From Bacillus sp. FJAT-22090 (GTDB taxonomy: Bacteria > Bacillota > Bacilli > Bacillales_A > Planococcaceae): DNA of 64,000 nt. Position numbers and translations under genes: made by a program. Under the pieces are notes generated by a model, which saw nothing but the letters and a program-made list of their open reading frames with translations, made no database searches and was not told where the DNA came from. The stretch covers positions 61,985-125,984 of the forward strand of contig NZ_VEBK01000013.1 in the NCBI RefSeq assembly GCF_007676755.1, in the 5' to 3' direction. Below, piece after piece: positions 41,351 through 54,214 of this stretch (position 1 is its first letter; each line of letters opens with the position of its first letter).

Positions 41351-41719
41351 GTGATCCAACAAGAAACTCGTATGAAAGTTGCTGACAACTCAGGTGCACG
41401 TGAAGTTTTAACAATCAAAGTACTTGGTGGTACTGGACGTAAAACTGCTAATATCGGCGATATCGTTGTATGTACAGTTAAGAAAGCAACACCAGGTGGC
41501 GTTGTCAAGAAAGGTGACGTCGTTAAAGCTGTAATCGTTCGCACTAAAAGCGGCGTACGCCGTAAAGACGGTACTTATATCAAATTTGATGAAAACGCAT
41601 GTGTTATTATCAAAGACGATAAAGGACCGCGTGGAACTCGTATTTTCGGACCTGTTGCGCGTGAACTACGTGACAGCAACTTCATGAAAATCGTATCTTT
41701 AGCTCCAGAAGTTCTTTAA
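41351..41719 (+). CDS. rplN: 50S ribosomal protein L14
   Basis: 122 residues, GTG start, [20 protein letters not shown] with the conserved [19 protein letters not shown] and [13 protein letters not shown]. Contacts 16S rRNA across the subunit interface. Confidence 0.99.
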   Translation: MIQQETRMKVADNSGAREVLTIKVLGGTGRKTANIGDIVVCTVKKATPGGVVKKGDVVKAVIVRTKSGVRRKDGTYIKFDENACVIIKDDKGPRGTRIFGPVARELRDSNFMKIVSLAPEVL

Positions 41720-41755
41720 TTTACATGAAAGTGCCAATCAAGGAGGTGCGACAGA

Positions 41756-42064
41756 ATGCATGTTAAAAAAGGCGACAAAGTAATGGTAATCTCAGGTAAA
41801 GACAAAGGGAAAACAGGTGTTATCCTAGCTTCTTTTCCTAAGAAAGACCGAGTGTTAGTTGAAGGTGTAAACATCATCAAAAAACATGTGAAGCCAAATC
41901 AAGTTAATCCGCAAGGCGGGATTGTAAGCCAAGAGGCTGCAATTCACGTTTCGAATGTTATGTTAATCGACCCAAAAACTGGCGAGCCGACTCGCGTAGG
42001 TTATAAAGTAGAAGATGGCAAAAAGGTTCGTGTTGCGAAAAAATCTGGTGAAATCATTAAATAA
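41756..42064 (+). CDS. rplX: 50S ribosomal protein L24
   Basis: Assembly-initiator KOW-domain protein. 102 residues, [21 protein letters not shown] and [17 protein letters not shown] follows AGGAGGTG. Confidence 0.98.
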   Translation: MHVKKGDKVMVISGKDKGKTGVILASFPKKDRVLVEGVNIIKKHVKPNQVNPQGGIVSQEAAIHVSNVMLIDPKTGEPTRVGYKVEDGKKVRVAKKSGEIIK

Positions 42065-42087
42065 GTAAATAGAAGGGAGGTACACAC

Positions 42088-42627
42088 ATGAACCGCCTAA
42101 AAGAAAAATATCTTAAGGAAGTTTCTCCTGCTCTAATGAGCAAGTTTGAATATAACTCAGTAATGCAAGTACCTAAAGTTGATAAAATTGTTATCAATAT
42201 GGGTGTGGGTGATGCTGTATCTAATACAAAAGCACTTGATGCCGCTGTTGAAGAATTACAAATTATCTCAGGTCAAAAACCTGTAGTTACGAAAGCTAAA
42301 AAATCGATCGCTGGTTTCCGTCTTCGTGAAGGAATGCCAATCGGTGCGAAAGTTACACTACGCGGAGAGCGTATGTATGACTTTTTGGATAAATTAATCG
42401 CAATCTCTCTTCCACGTGTACGTGACTTCCGTGGTGTTTCTAAAAAAGCATTTGATGGTCGCGGTAACTACACTCTTGGAGTGAAAGAGCAATTAATCTT
42501 CCCTGAAATCGATTATGATAAAGTTTCGAAAGTACGCGGTATGGACATCGTAATTGTAACAACTGCGAACTCTGACGAAGAAGCTCGTGAGTTATTAACA
42601 CAGTTCGGTATGCCATTCCAAAAGTAA
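42088..42627 (+). CDS. rplE: 50S ribosomal protein L5
   Basis: 5S rRNA-binding protein of the central protuberance. 179 residues, [41 protein letters not shown] and [20 protein letters not shown] follows GGGAGG. Confidence 0.99.
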   Translation: MNRLKEKYLKEVSPALMSKFEYNSVMQVPKVDKIVINMGVGDAVSNTKALDAAVEELQIISGQKPVVTKAKKSIAGFRLREGMPIGAKVTLRGERMYDFLDKLIAISLPRVRDFRGVSKKAFDGRGNYTLGVKEQLIFPEIDYDKVSKVRGMDIVIVTTANSDEEARELLTQFGMPFQK

Positions 42628-42831
<204 letters not shown>

Positions 42832-42861
42832 TCCCCTATAACTGGGAAGGAGGTAAATGTA

Positions 42862-43260
42862 ATGACAATGTCAGATCCAATTGCAGATATGCTTACACGC
42901 ATTCGTAATGCTAACATGGTTCGTCACGAGAAATTGGAAGTTCCTGCTTCAAACATGAAAAAGGAAATCGCTGAAATTTTAAAACGCGAAGGTTTCGTAC
43001 GTGACGTAGAATATGTAGAAGATAGCAAACAAGGAATCATCCGTATCTTCTTAAAATATGGTCAAAATGACGAACGCGTTATTACTGGTTTGAAACGTAT
43101 TTCAAAACCTGGTCTACGCGTTTACGCTAAAACAAACGAAGTGCCTAAAGTACTAAATGGTTTAGGAATTGCTTTAGTTTCTACTTCAAATGGTTTATTA
43201 ACAGATAAAGAAGCTCGCGCTAAACAAGTTGGCGGAGAAATCGTAGCTTACGTTTGGTAA
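42862..43260 (+). CDS. rpsH: 30S ribosomal protein S8
   Basis: Platform protein and usual spc-operon repressor. 132 residues, [19 protein letters not shown] and the RNA-binding [14 protein letters not shown] end. ATG follows GGAGGT. Confidence 0.99.
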   Translation: MTMSDPIADMLTRIRNANMVRHEKLEVPASNMKKEIAEILKREGFVRDVEYVEDSKQGIIRIFLKYGQNDERVITGLKRISKPGLRVYAKTNEVPKVLNGLGIALVSTSNGLLTDKEARAKQVGGEIVAYVW

Positions 43261-43290
43261 TAATCAACAAACGAATGGAGGTGCAACAAA

Positions 43291-43830
43291 ATGTCTCGAG
43301 TAGGTAAAAAACCAATTGAGGTTCCTGCAGATGTTACTGTTACAGTTAACGCTGACAATACAGTAGTAGTAAAAGGACCAAAAGGTGAATTAACAAAGTC
43401 TTTTAACCAAGATATTAAAATTGAGCAAGAAGGTAATGTGATTACTTTAGTACGTCCTTCAGAGTCTAAAGAACACCGTACAGTTCATGGTACAACTCGT
43501 GCTTTATTAGCAAATATGGTCACTGGTGTATCACAAGGATTCGAACGTGGACTTGAATTAGTTGGGGTTGGTTACCGTGCACAACTACAAGGAACTAAAC
43601 TTGTACTTAACGTAGGGTACTCTCATCCAGTTGAATTCACTCCTGAAGACGGAGTAGTAGTTGAAGTTCCTTCTAATACAAAAATTATCGTTCGCGGTAT
43701 TAACAAAGAACGCGTTGGTGCTTTAGCATCTAACATTCGTCAAGTTCGTCCACCAGAGCCGTACAAAGGTAAAGGTATTCGTTATGAAGGCGAAGTTGTA
43801 CGCCGCAAAGAAGGTAAAACAGGTAAATAA
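43291..43830 (+). CDS. rplF: 50S ribosomal protein L6
   Basis: Binds near the sarcin-ricin loop. 179 residues, [17 protein letters not shown], with [24 protein letters not shown] and [23 protein letters not shown] C-terminus. ATG follows TGGAGGTG. Confidence 0.99.
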   Translation: MSRVGKKPIEVPADVTVTVNADNTVVVKGPKGELTKSFNQDIKIEQEGNVITLVRPSESKEHRTVHGTTRALLANMVTGVSQGFERGLELVGVGYRAQLQGTKLVLNVGYSHPVEFTPEDGVVVEVPSNTKIIVRGINKERVGALASNIRQVRPPEPYKGKGIRYEGEVVRRKEGKTGK

Positions 43831-43860
43831 TGCATCTCGCATTAGAAAGGAGTGACCACT

Positions 43861-44220
43861 GTGATTACGAAACAAGACAAAAATCAAGTTCGTAAAAAAC
43901 GTCATGCACGTGTTCGTACAAAAATCACGGGTACTACTGAACGTCCACGTTTAAATGTATTCCGTTCGAATAAACATATATACGCACAACTTATCGATGA
44001 TTCACAAGGTGTAACTATCGTAAGTGCGTCTTCTATGGATAAAGATTTTACTGGTACAGCTGGTAACGTTGAAGCTGCTACATTAATCGGTGAAACAATT
44101 GCAAAACGCGCTGTTGAAAAAAACATCAAATCTGTTGTATTCGACCGTGGCGGTTACTTATATCATGGACGTGTTAAAGCGTTAGCTGAAGCTGCACGTG
44201 AAAACGGCTTAGAATTTTAA
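43861..44220 (+). CDS. rplR: 50S ribosomal protein L18
   Basis: 5S rRNA-binding protein. 119 residues from GTG 43861 ([19 protein letters not shown]). The frame also has GTG 43852, but that lies in or at the Shine-Dalgarno AAAGGAG; the second GTG has good spacing and the family start. Core [18 protein letters not shown]. Confidence 0.97.
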   Translation: MITKQDKNQVRKKRHARVRTKITGTTERPRLNVFRSNKHIYAQLIDDSQGVTIVSASSMDKDFTGTAGNVEAATLIGETIAKRAVEKNIKSVVFDRGGYLYHGRVKALAEAARENGLEF

Positions 44221-44241
44221 GAAGAAGGAGGGACATATTTC

Positions 44242-44742
44242 ATGCGTGGTATTGACCCAAACAAACTTGAACTTGAAGAACGCGTAGTAACGATTAACCG
44301 TGTTGCTAAAGTTGTAAAAGGTGGACGTCGTTTCCGTTTTACTGCTTTAGTAGTTGTCGGGGATAAAGATGGACATGTAGGATTTGGTACTGGTAAAGCC
44401 CAAGAGGTTCCAGATGCGATCCGTAAAGCAGTTGAAGACGCTAAGAAGAACTTAGTAGAAGTACCAAGAGTTGGAGGAACTACTCCTCACCAAATTATTG
44501 GTCGCTTCGGAGCTGGATCTGTTCTAGTTAAACCAGCAGCACCTGGTACAGGAGTTATTGCTGGTGGACCGGTTCGTGCGGTATTAGAATTAGCGGGTAT
44601 CACTGATATTCTATCTAAATCACTTGGATCTAACACACCAATCAACATGGTTCGTGCTACAGTAAACGGATTAACTCAATTAAAACGTGCTGAGGACGTT
44701 GCTAAATTGCGTGGTAAATCAGTAGAAGAACTATTAGGATAA
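44242..44742 (+). CDS. rpsE: 30S ribosomal protein S5
   Basis: Accuracy-related 30S protein. 166 residues, with [23 protein letters not shown] and [23 protein letters not shown]; the spectinomycin loop VKGGRRF looks normal. ATG 44242 follows AAGGAGGG. Confidence 0.99.
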   Translation: MRGIDPNKLELEERVVTINRVAKVVKGGRRFRFTALVVVGDKDGHVGFGTGKAQEVPDAIRKAVEDAKKNLVEVPRVGGTTPHQIIGRFGAGSVLVKPAAPGTGVIAGGPVRAVLELAGITDILSKSLGSNTPINMVRATVNGLTQLKRAEDVAKLRGKSVEELLG

Positions 44743-44756
44743 GGGGGGAAATTACA

Positions 44757-44939
44757 ATGGCAACTAAATTAGAAATTACCCTTACTAGAAGCCTGATTGG
44801 TACTAAACCAAATCAACGCAAAGTCGCTGAAGCTCTTGGACTACGTAAAATGCACCAAACAGTTGAGCACCAAGACAATGCCGCTATTCGCGGAATGATT
44901 GACAAAGTAGCTCACTTAGTAACTTTGAAAGAAATTTAA
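44757..44939 (+). CDS. rpmD: 50S ribosomal protein L30
   Basis: 60 residues, [22 protein letters not shown] with [24 protein letters not shown] follows AAGGGGGG. Short bacterial L30. Confidence 0.98.
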   Translation: MATKLEITLTRSLIGTKPNQRKVAEALGLRKMHQTVEHQDNAAIRGMIDKVAHLVTLKEI

Positions 44940-44971
44940 GGTTTAATTTAAGAATAAGGAGGTGCCACCGT

Positions 44972-45411
44972 ATGAAACTTCATGAGTTAAAACCAGCAGA
45001 AGGATCTCGTTCTACGCGTAATCGTGTAGGTCGCGGTATCGGTTCTGGTAATGGTAAAACTGCAGGTAAAGGTCATAAAGGTCAAAACGCTCGTTCAGGC
45101 GGAGGAGTTCGTCCAGGATTTGAAGGCGGTCAAAACCCGTTATTCCGTCGTTTACCAAAACGTGGATTTACGAACATTAATCGTAAAGAGTTTGCAATTG
45201 TGAACCTTGATACATTAAATCGTTTCGAAGAAGGCACAGAAGTAACACCTGCTCTATTAATCGAAACAGGTGTTGTGAGCAGTGAAAAATCTGGTATTAA
45301 GATTCTAGGTAATGGAACTCTTAACAAGAAGTTATCTGTAAAAGCTCACAAATTCTCTGCATCAGCTAAAGAAGCTATTGAGAATGCTGGCGGACAAACA
45401 GAGGTGGTTTA

Positions 45412-45412
<1 letters not shown>
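44972..45412 (+). CDS. rplO: 50S ribosomal protein L15
   Basis: 146 residues, [43 protein letters not shown] and the globular C-terminus [16 protein letters not shown] follows AAGGAGGTG; stop overlaps the secY start. Confidence 0.99.
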
Positions 45413-47423
<2,011 letters not shown>

Positions 47424-47462
47424 TTGCCCGGTGCCTGTCGCAGACGACTGAATACCCGGGCA
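47424..47462 (+). other. Hairpin after adk
   Basis: TGCCCGG pairs with CCGGGCA around a 24-base loop, starting at the base after the adk stop. No T tract follows, so it is not a clear terminator. Confidence 0.45.
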
Positions 47463-47464
47463 GT

Positions 47465-47765
47465 ATGCAAGAACGAAAACGTTTTTTTCGAGAGCTGCAA
47501 AAGCATATTGCGCCCGGTATACGAACTGGATGAAAGGAAATGCATTTATAGCGAGGACCCCCTAGTCCACGTGCATTTTCACTTCTGAAGGGGTATAATG
47601 GGTTTCGTGGAAGCATCTATGTAACGAACGGGTACTATGGAACTCATCCAACACATTCGTACGAACATGTTGACATGAGGGAGACGGGTTTCTACCAGTC
47701 AGTCTACTCCGTGGATTGCAAAAAGCGAAACCTTACGAGTGTCTTTCGAACATCTCTCATGATTT
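47465..47765 (+). pseudogene. map: Decayed methionine aminopeptidase (map) relic
   Basis: The 454-base gap between adk and infA, where map normally lies, contains pieces of Map in several frames. FRELQKHIAPGIRTG is at 47486-47530, ELDE at 47523-47534 and KGYNGFRGSIYVTN at 47588-47629. ELIQHI (cf. ELVHGI) is at 47640-47657, VDCKK (cf. VDGKK) at 47711-47725, and SFEHL (cf. HFEHT) at 47742-47756. The distance from the APG proline codon to the KGYNGF lysine is 75 bases, equal to the 25 codons I count in B. subtilis Map from memory. The middle of the gene, about 140 codons with most metal ligands, is deleted. It cannot make an enzyme. Confidence 0.85.
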
Positions 47766-47870
47766 CCAAACATATGCTTGAAACGAATAGTTTCGTTACG
47801 ATTGAGGCTATACTACAGCAAATTACGTTTGAATATTGATGAGAACCTGATTTGTATATAGAAGGGAGAC
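47766..47870 (+). other. Spacer between map relic and infA
   Basis: Nothing certain is visible. LETNSFVT (47777-47800) vaguely recalls the KOW-domain protein that sits between map and infA in B. subtilis (LETGRVTN), but the match is too short to call. Confidence 0.3.
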
Positions 47871-47877
47871 AGGGTTG

Positions 47878-48096
47878 ATGGCGAAAGATGATGTAATTGA
47901 AGTCGAAGGAACAGTTGTTGAGACTTTGCCAAACGCGATGTTTAAGGTAGAATTAGAAAACGGTCATACGATACTTGCGCATGTATCGGGTAAAATTCGT
48001 ATGCACTTTATCCGCATTTTACCTGGAGATAAAGTCACAATTGAACTTTCTCCTTACGATTTAACTCGCGGTCGTATCACGTACCGTTTTAAATAA
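47878..48096 (+). CDS. infA: Translation initiation factor IF-1
   Basis: OB-fold factor binding the 30S A site. 72 residues from ATG 47878 ([20 protein letters not shown]), ending [15 protein letters not shown] one codon earlier is closer to the Shine-Dalgarno GAAGGGAG, but the ATG matches the family. Confidence 0.98.
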   Translation: MAKDDVIEVEGTVVETLPNAMFKVELENGHTILAHVSGKIRMHFIRILPGDKVTIELSPYDLTRGRITYRFK

Positions 48097-48133
48097 TCTT
48101 TTGCACTCCGGACTACTAAGGAGGTTGGGTTAG

Positions 48134-48247
<114 letters not shown>

Positions 48248-48270
48248 TTAGAAGGAGGTGCACGACACAT

Positions 48271-48636
48271 ATGGCACGTATTGCTGGTGTTGACATTCCA
48301 CGCGATAAACGCGTTGTTATTGCATTAACATACATTTACGGAATTGGTAAAACTACTGCACAAAAAGTACTAGTAGAAGCTGGTATTTCTGAATCGACAC
48401 GAGTTCGTGATCTTACAGAAGACGAGTTAAACAAAATCCGTGAACAAATCGGTGTATACAAAGTAGAAGGTGACCTTCGTCGTGAAGTATCACTAAACAT
48501 TAAACGTTTGATGGAAATCGGATCTTTCCGTGGTATCCGTCACCGTCGCGGCTTACCTGTACGCGGACAAAATACGAAGAACAATGCACGTACTCGTAAA
48601 GGTCCACGTAAAACAGTCGCTAACAAGAAAAAATAA
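48271..48636 (+). CDS. rpsM: 30S ribosomal protein S13
   Basis: 30S head protein contacting P-site tRNA. 121 residues, [41 protein letters not shown] and a basic tail. ATG follows AAGGAGGTG. Confidence 0.99.
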   Translation: MARIAGVDIPRDKRVVIALTYIYGIGKTTAQKVLVEAGISESTRVRDLTEDELNKIREQIGVYKVEGDLRREVSLNIKRLMEIGSFRGIRHRRGLPVRGQNTKNNARTRKGPRKTVANKKK

Positions 48637-48643
48637 TCGGTAA

Positions 48644-49051
<408 letters not shown>

Positions 49052-49189
49052 TAGGTGATACTCAACTTATTGTTTGAGAACATCATTTATTGTACAGACT
49101 GAGGTTGTATATACAGCAATCAGTTCAACGATCGAATTCATGATGGAAAGAACCTATACATTCGATGTTTTGAGGGAGGGTAAATTGGA

Positions 49190-50134
49190 ATGATCGAAAT
49201 TGAAAAACCAAAGATTGAAAGTGTAGAAATCAGCGAAAGTACCAAATTTGGTAAGTTTGTTGTAGAACCGCTAGAACGTGGCTATGGAAATACTTTGGGT
49301 AATTCTTTACGTCGTATCCTTCTGTCTTCTTTACCAGGAGCTGCAGTTACTTCTATTCAAATTGATGGCGTTTTACATGAGTTCTCAACTATTGAGGGCG
49401 TAGTGGAAGATGTTGCATCTGTTATTATGAATGTGAAAAAACTTGCTCTAAAAATCTACTCTGACGAGGAAAAAGTCATTGAGATTGATGTAAAAGGAGA
49501 GGGAACTATTACAGCTGCTGACATTACACATGACAGTGACGTGGAGATTTTAAATCCAGAGCTCTATATTGCAACAATCGGCAAAAATGGTCATTTCCGT
49601 ATGCGTATGTACGCAGGTCGAGGCCGTGGCTACACTCCTGCTGATCAAAACAAACGTGAGGATCTTCCTATCGGCGTAATCCCGATCGACTCTATTTATA
49701 CTCCAGTTTCACGCGTTAATTTTCAAGTGGAAAATACTCGTGTTGGACAATCGGCTAACTACGACAAATTAACTCTTGATGTGTGGACAGATGGCAGCAC
49801 CGGTCCTAAAGAGGCGATTTCGCTTGGAGCAAAAATCTTAACAGAGCACTTGAACATTTTCGTAGGGATGACAGACGAGGCACAAACTGCTGAAATCATG
49901 GTCGAAAAAGAAGAAGATCAAAAAGAGAAAGTATTAGAGATGACTATCGAAGAACTTGATCTTTCTGTTCGTTCTTATAATTGCTTAAAACGCGCTGGTA
50001 TTAATACAGTACTTGAGCTTGCGAGCAAATCAGAAGACGATATGATGAAAGTTAGAAACCTTGGACGTAAATCTTTAGAAGAAGTAAGAGCGAAGTTAGA
50101 TGAGCTTGGCTTAGGATTACGTAAAGAAGACTAA
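49190..50134 (+). CDS. rpoA: DNA-directed RNA polymerase alpha subunit
   Basis: Assembly platform of RNA polymerase and UP-element binder. 314 residues. N-terminal domain [29 protein letters not shown] dimerisation segment; C-terminal domain [19 protein letters not shown] and [14 protein letters not shown] follows GAGGGAGG. A 138-base spacer separates it from rpsK; no clear promoter was found. Confidence 0.99.
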   Translation: MIEIEKPKIESVEISESTKFGKFVVEPLERGYGNTLGNSLRRILLSSLPGAAVTSIQIDGVLHEFSTIEGVVEDVASVIMNVKKLALKIYSDEEKVIEIDVKGEGTITAADITHDSDVEILNPELYIATIGKNGHFRMRMYAGRGRGYTPADQNKREDLPIGVIPIDSIYTPVSRVNFQVENTRVGQSANYDKLTLDVWTDGSTGPKEAISLGAKILTEHLNIFVGMTDEAQTAEIMVEKEEDQKEKVLEMTIEELDLSVRSYNCLKRAGINTVLELASKSEDDMMKVRNLGRKSLEEVRAKLDELGLGLRKED

Positions 50135-50187
50135 GCGAATTTTGATATAGCTAGATTTGAACTATTCACCAAAGGAGGGAAACATCC

Positions 50188-50568
50188 ATGGGTTACAGAA
50201 AACTTGGACGTACAAGTTCTCAACGTAAAGCGATGTTACGTGACTTAACAACTGACTTAATCATTAACGAGCGTATTCAAACTACTGAAGCACGCGCGAA
50301 AGAATTACGTTCTGTTGTTGAAAAAATGATCACTTTAGGTAAGCGCGGAGATTTACACGCACGCCGTCAAGCTGCTGCTTATATTCGTCGTGAAGTTGCA
50401 ACTTCAACTGATGAAGAAGGCAATGAATCAACAGTATTTGCATTGCAAAAATTGTTTGATGATGTAGCACCACGCTATGCTGATCGTCAAGGCGGTTACA
50501 CTCGTATTATGAAAGTTGGACCTCGTCGCGGAGACGGAGCACCAGTTGTAGTAATTGAGTTAGTCTAA
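50188..50568 (+). CDS. rplQ: 50S ribosomal protein L17
   Basis: Exit-tunnel region protein. 126 residues, slightly longer than the 120 of B. subtilis, [20 protein letters not shown] with the added acidic stretch [10 protein letters not shown] near residue 78. ATG follows AAAGGAGGG. Last gene of the alpha operon. Confidence 0.98.
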   Translation: MGYRKLGRTSSQRKAMLRDLTTDLIINERIQTTEARAKELRSVVEKMITLGKRGDLHARRQAAAYIRREVATSTDEEGNESTVFALQKLFDDVAPRYADRQGGYTRIMKVGPRRGDGAPVVVIELV

Positions 50569-50623
50569 TTTAATTCTGTGGAAGTCTTTGTGGCCGACAC
50601 GAATTTGATTTATATGAAAAGTT

Positions 50624-50664
50624 GAAGAGGGAAGTTGGTGTTTCTAACCACCCTCTTCTTTTTT
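50624..50664 (+). terminator. Terminator after rplQ
   Basis: Eight-bp outer stem (50624-50631 with 50651-50658), an inner TGGT/ACCA pairing and six T. Confidence 0.85.
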
Positions 50665-50710
50665 CAAACAGATTTATACGACATTATAAAAGCAGAGTGT
50701 TACGATGAGC

Positions 50711-50839
50711 GGACTTATCTTGTGATAAGTAGCGTCTCGTCTAGCTCTACGCACCTCATTTTCAGATTGGTCTTGAGCAGCCAGTCTAGAAATAAGTTAT
50801 AGAAGAGCGCATTTCTCTAAATGAGGTGCGCGCTTTTTT
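50711..50839 (+). promoter_or_regulatory. Structured leader/terminator upstream of ecfA1
   Basis: The 320-base rplQ-ecfA1 gap has a local hairpin ACTTATC/GATAAGT (50713-50730). A perfect 12-base long-range pair follows, CGCACCTCATTT (50750-50761) with AAATGAGGTGCG (50819-50830), just before six T. A 7-bp hairpin (50764-50770 with 50781-50787) sits in its 57-nt loop. The 3' arm can instead form a local hairpin CATTT-CTCT-AAATG (50810-50823). The design is attenuator-like; no ligand is suggested. Confidence 0.55.
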
Positions 50840-50891
50840 AATTTATCGTAAAATAGTTAGTACAGCTGAGATGAGCTAGAGGAGGTAAGTG

Positions 50892-51740
50892 ATGAAACGC
50901 GAGATTATATCTTTACAAGAAGTAACTTTTACATATACAGAGGAAGATAAAGACTTACGACCTGCAGTAAATAACGTATCCTATACGATTTATAAAGGAG
51001 AATGGGTTGCAATTGTTGGTCATAATGGTTCAGGAAAATCAACGCTTGCACGCTTAATGAATGGTCTTCTATTTCCTCAGACGGGAATAGTACGAGTTTT
51101 TGGGGAAGCGCTAAACGAACAAAATATTTGGGAAACACGATCACAAATGGGAATGGTGTTTCAAAATCCGGATAACCAGTTTGTAGGTGCAACCGTTCAA
51201 GATGATGTAGCATTTGCATTAGAAAATAACGGGATCCCTTTTGAGGAAATGGTAGAACGAGTAACCAAGTCTTTAGTAAAAGTAAAAATGAGTGAATTTA
51301 TGAATAGTGAACCCCACCATTTATCGGGAGGACAAAAACAGCGTGTAGCCATTGCTGGGGCCATTGCTTTACAGCCAAAAATATTATTATTAGATGAAGC
51401 GACCTCCATGTTGGACCCACAAGGAAGAGAAGAAGTTCTTTCTACCGTGCGACAACTAAGAGAGGAAACCGATTTAACTGTTATTTCGATCACACATGAT
51501 CTAGAAGAGGCATTGCTTGCAGATCGAGTCATTATGATGAATCAAGGAGAAAAGTACGTAGAAGGGTCTCCTGAGGAGATATTTGAACGAGGACAGGAGT
51601 TAATCGATCTAGGCCTGGATCTTCCTTTTGCTATGAATATTTCTCGATTATTGAGGGCACAGGGAATTGAGTTGGTAGCAGAACATATGTCAGAAGAAGA
51701 ATTGGTGAATGATTTATGGACATCACACTTCAACAAGTAA
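50892..51740 (+). CDS. ecfA1: ECF transporter ATPase EcfA1
   Basis: One of two ATPases of the shared energising module for vitamin and metal uptake by energy-coupling-factor transporters. 282 residues from ATG 50892 (GTG 50889 is also possible). Walker A GHNGSGKST, Q-loop FQNPDNQFVGATV, signature LSGGQKQR and Walker B LLLDEATSMLD. It overlaps ecfA2 by 25 bases. Confidence 0.95.
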   Translation: MKREIISLQEVTFTYTEEDKDLRPAVNNVSYTIYKGEWVAIVGHNGSGKSTLARLMNGLLFPQTGIVRVFGEALNEQNIWETRSQMGMVFQNPDNQFVGATVQDDVAFALENNGIPFEEMVERVTKSLVKVKMSEFMNSEPHHLSGGQKQRVAIAGAIALQPKILLLDEATSMLDPQGREEVLSTVRQLREETDLTVISITHDLEEALLADRVIMMNQGEKYVEGSPEEIFERGQELIDLGLDLPFAMNISRLLRAQGIELVAEHMSEEELVNDLWTSHFNK

Positions 51741-52585
51741 GTTACGCCTATGCGAAAAATACACCATTTGAAAAAAGAGCGCTTTTTGATGTAGATTTAC
51801 ATATCCCCTCTGGATCCTACCAAGCGATTATAGGGCATACCGGTTCGGGTAAATCAACAGTTTTGCAGCATCTGAATGCTTTATTAAAGCCAACAGAAGG
51901 TGTAATTAGGATTGGTGAAGTAGAAGTTAAAGCAGACAAGAAAAATAAACAGCTGCGAGCTGTTAGACAAAAAGTAGGCATTGTCTTTCAATTCCCGGAG
52001 CATCAGCTATTTGATGAAACAGTGTTGAAAGATATTATGTTTGGTCCAATGAACTTTGGTGTACCAGAGGAAGAAGCAAAACAACGTGCTATGGAGCTAG
52101 TCAAACTCCTAGGTCTACCGGATGAAGTAATGGACAAGTCTCCGTTCGACTTATCTGGAGGACAAATGCGGCGTGTGGCCATTGCTGGAGTGCTTGCAAT
52201 GAATCCAGAAGTGCTAGTGCTTGATGAGCCGACTGCAGGACTAGACCCACGAGGAAGAAAAGAAATAATGGAGTTGTTTTACCGACTTCACAAAGAAAAA
52301 GGATTAACTACTGTACTTGTTACACATAGTATGGAAGATGCTGCTAGATATGCGGATCGTATTGCCATTATGCATAATGGGAAATGTGTATTAGAGGGGA
52401 AACCTCAGGAGATTTTCTCAGATGAAGATCGTCTGATGGACTATCGTTTAGAGCTCCCACAAAGTATTAAGTTCCAGAAAAAACTGGAACAAATGATGGG
52501 GAAGAAGTTACCTATCCTTTGTTTAACAGAGGAGTCTTTAGCGGAAGAGCTTGCGCATTTTATTACAAAGGAGCGTGAGTTGTAA
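51716..52585 (+). CDS. ecfA2: ECF transporter ATPase EcfA2
   Basis: Second ATPase of the module. 289 residues. Walker A GHTGSGKST, Q-loop FQFPEHQLFDETV, signature LSGGQMRR and Walker B LVLDEPTAGLD. Its stop overlaps the ecfT start by one base. No substrate-binding S component is nearby, as expected for a group II shared module. Confidence 0.95.
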   Translation: MDITLQQVSYAYAKNTPFEKRALFDVDLHIPSGSYQAIIGHTGSGKSTVLQHLNALLKPTEGVIRIGEVEVKADKKNKQLRAVRQKVGIVFQFPEHQLFDETVLKDIMFGPMNFGVPEEEAKQRAMELVKLLGLPDEVMDKSPFDLSGGQMRRVAIAGVLAMNPEVLVLDEPTAGLDPRGRKEIMELFYRLHKEKGLTTVLVTHSMEDAARYADRIAIMHNGKCVLEGKPQEIFSDEDRLMDYRLELPQSIKFQKKLEQMMGKKLPILCLTEESLAEELAHFITKEREL

Positions 52586-53382
52586 TGCTTGAAAAAATGA
52601 TATTCGGTCGATTTATACCTGGTGATTCATTTGTTCATCGATTAGATGCCCGCGCCAAACTGGTTTTTGTATTTTTATTTATTGCGATTGTGTTTATCGC
52701 GAATAATTGGATTACATACGGGATTTTGCTAGTGTTTACATTTTTGATCATACGAATGTCTAAAATTAGACTTTATTTTTTAATTAATGGATTGAAACCG
52801 GTAGTATTTTTAATCGTGTTTACGTTTCTATTGCATTTATTCTTTACAAGAGAAGGTGCAATTATATTTGAATGGAAGTTTTTCAAGATATATGAGGAAG
52901 GATTGCGACAAGGAATATTCATTTCTATCCGTTTTTTTGTCCTTGTAATTTTAACATCTATTTTAACACTAACTACGACCCCTATTTCAATCACAGATGC
53001 ATTGGAGACATTACTGAACCCCTTAAAAAAATGGAAGCTCCCAGTGCATGAATTAGCGCTAATGATGTCCATTTCCTTAAGATTCATTCCTACTCTTATG
53101 GATGAAACAGATAAAATAATGAAAGCACAAATGGCAAGAGGATCAGACATGACTACAGGTACTATGAAAGAAAGAATGAATGCGATTGTCCCCCTTCTTA
53201 TTCCTTTGTTTGTTAGTGCATTTAAGCGCGCGGAGGATTTAGCAACTGCAATGGAAGTGCGAGGGTATAAAGGTGGAGAAGGAAGAACAAGATACCGCAA
53301 GCTTGAGTGGGAAAAAAGAGATACGATGATCTTCCTTTCTCTCGTAGTGTTGGCTGCTGTACTCGTCTATTTTAGATCATAA
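52585..53382 (+). CDS. ecfT: ECF transporter transmembrane subunit EcfT
   Basis: Membrane scaffold linking the two ATPases with exchangeable S components. 265 residues, about five to eight hydrophobic helices. The two Ala-Arg-Gly-type coupling motifs are QMARGSDM and MEVRGYKGG. ATG overlaps the ecfA2 stop (TAATG). Confidence 0.95.
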   Translation: MLEKMIFGRFIPGDSFVHRLDARAKLVFVFLFIAIVFIANNWITYGILLVFTFLIIRMSKIRLYFLINGLKPVVFLIVFTFLLHLFFTREGAIIFEWKFFKIYEEGLRQGIFISIRFFVLVILTSILTLTTTPISITDALETLLNPLKKWKLPVHELALMMSISLRFIPTLMDETDKIMKAQMARGSDMTTGTMKERMNAIVPLLIPLFVSAFKRAEDLATAMEVRGYKGGEGRTRYRKLEWEKRDTMIFLSLVVLAAVLVYFRS

Positions 53383-53397
53383 ATGGGAGGTGCATGA

Positions 53398-54147
53398 ATG
53401 CGACTACGGGCAATTATTAGCTACGACGGAAGTGGATTTTCTGGTTATCAAGTACAACCAGGAAAAAGAACCGTTCAATTGGAATTGGAACGAGTTTTAC
53501 AGGCTATGCATAAAGGAACTATTGTGAAAGTGGTTGCTAGCGGAAGAACCGATGCTGGCGTCCATGCAACGGGACAAGTCATCCATTTTGATAGTTCGCT
53601 TACATTACCGATGGATCGCTGGAAAATTGCACTCAATGTCCAGTTGCCCGGTGACATCCGTATTTTGTCGGTCGAACAAGTGCAAGAAGATTTTCATGCA
53701 AGATATGATACGACCGGAAAAACGTATCGTTATATTTGGTCGTTGAATGAAGTGCATAGCCCATTTGAACGTAACTATAGTGTGCATGTGGAACGATATA
53801 AACCAAATATTGAATGGATGCAAAAGGCATCTGGTTACTTGCTCGGGACCCATGATTATTCGAGCTTTTGTGCAGCTAACACTAGTGTGAAAGATTTCGT
53901 AAGGACTGTCTATACGATCCGTTTTGAAGTGAAGGAAGAGACGAATCAATTGCATATGATAATCAGCGGTAATGGTTTCTTATATAATATGGTGAGAATA
54001 ATTGCAGGAACTTTATGGGAAGTAGGAATCGGAAAAAAAAGTGTGGACGACTTGCCAGCAATCTTGCAATCTTGCAATCGAAATAATGCAGGGAAAACCG
54101 CTCCAGCACACGGTTTATACTTAGAAAAAGTGAAGTATTTACGATGA
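53398..54147 (+). CDS. truA: tRNA pseudouridine(38-40) synthase
   Basis: Makes pseudouridine at positions 38-40 of the tRNA anticodon stem. 249 residues. ISYDGSGFSGYQVQPGKRTVQ, the catalytic Asp in SGRTDAGVHA near residue 52, and GNGFLYNMVRIIAGTLWEVG. ATG follows GGGAGGTG, 15 bases after ecfT, as in B. subtilis. Confidence 0.97.
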   Translation: MRLRAIISYDGSGFSGYQVQPGKRTVQLELERVLQAMHKGTIVKVVASGRTDAGVHATGQVIHFDSSLTLPMDRWKIALNVQLPGDIRILSVEQVQEDFHARYDTTGKTYRYIWSLNEVHSPFERNYSVHVERYKPNIEWMQKASGYLLGTHDYSSFCAANTSVKDFVRTVYTIRFEVKEETNQLHMIISGNGFLYNMVRIIAGTLWEVGIGKKSVDDLPAILQSCNRNNAGKTAPAHGLYLEKVKYLR

Positions 54148-54179
54148 AGCAACCTTACCAGGTGTTTTTAGGAAAATGC

Positions 54180-54208
54180 TTGACTAAATAACATATTCGG
54201 GGTAAGAT
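54180..54208 (+). promoter_or_regulatory. SigmaA promoter of rplM-rpsI
   Basis: TTGACT (54180-54185), 17 bases, TAAGAT (54203-54208); start near 54215. Confidence 0.8.
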
Positions 54209-54214
54209 GATGTA

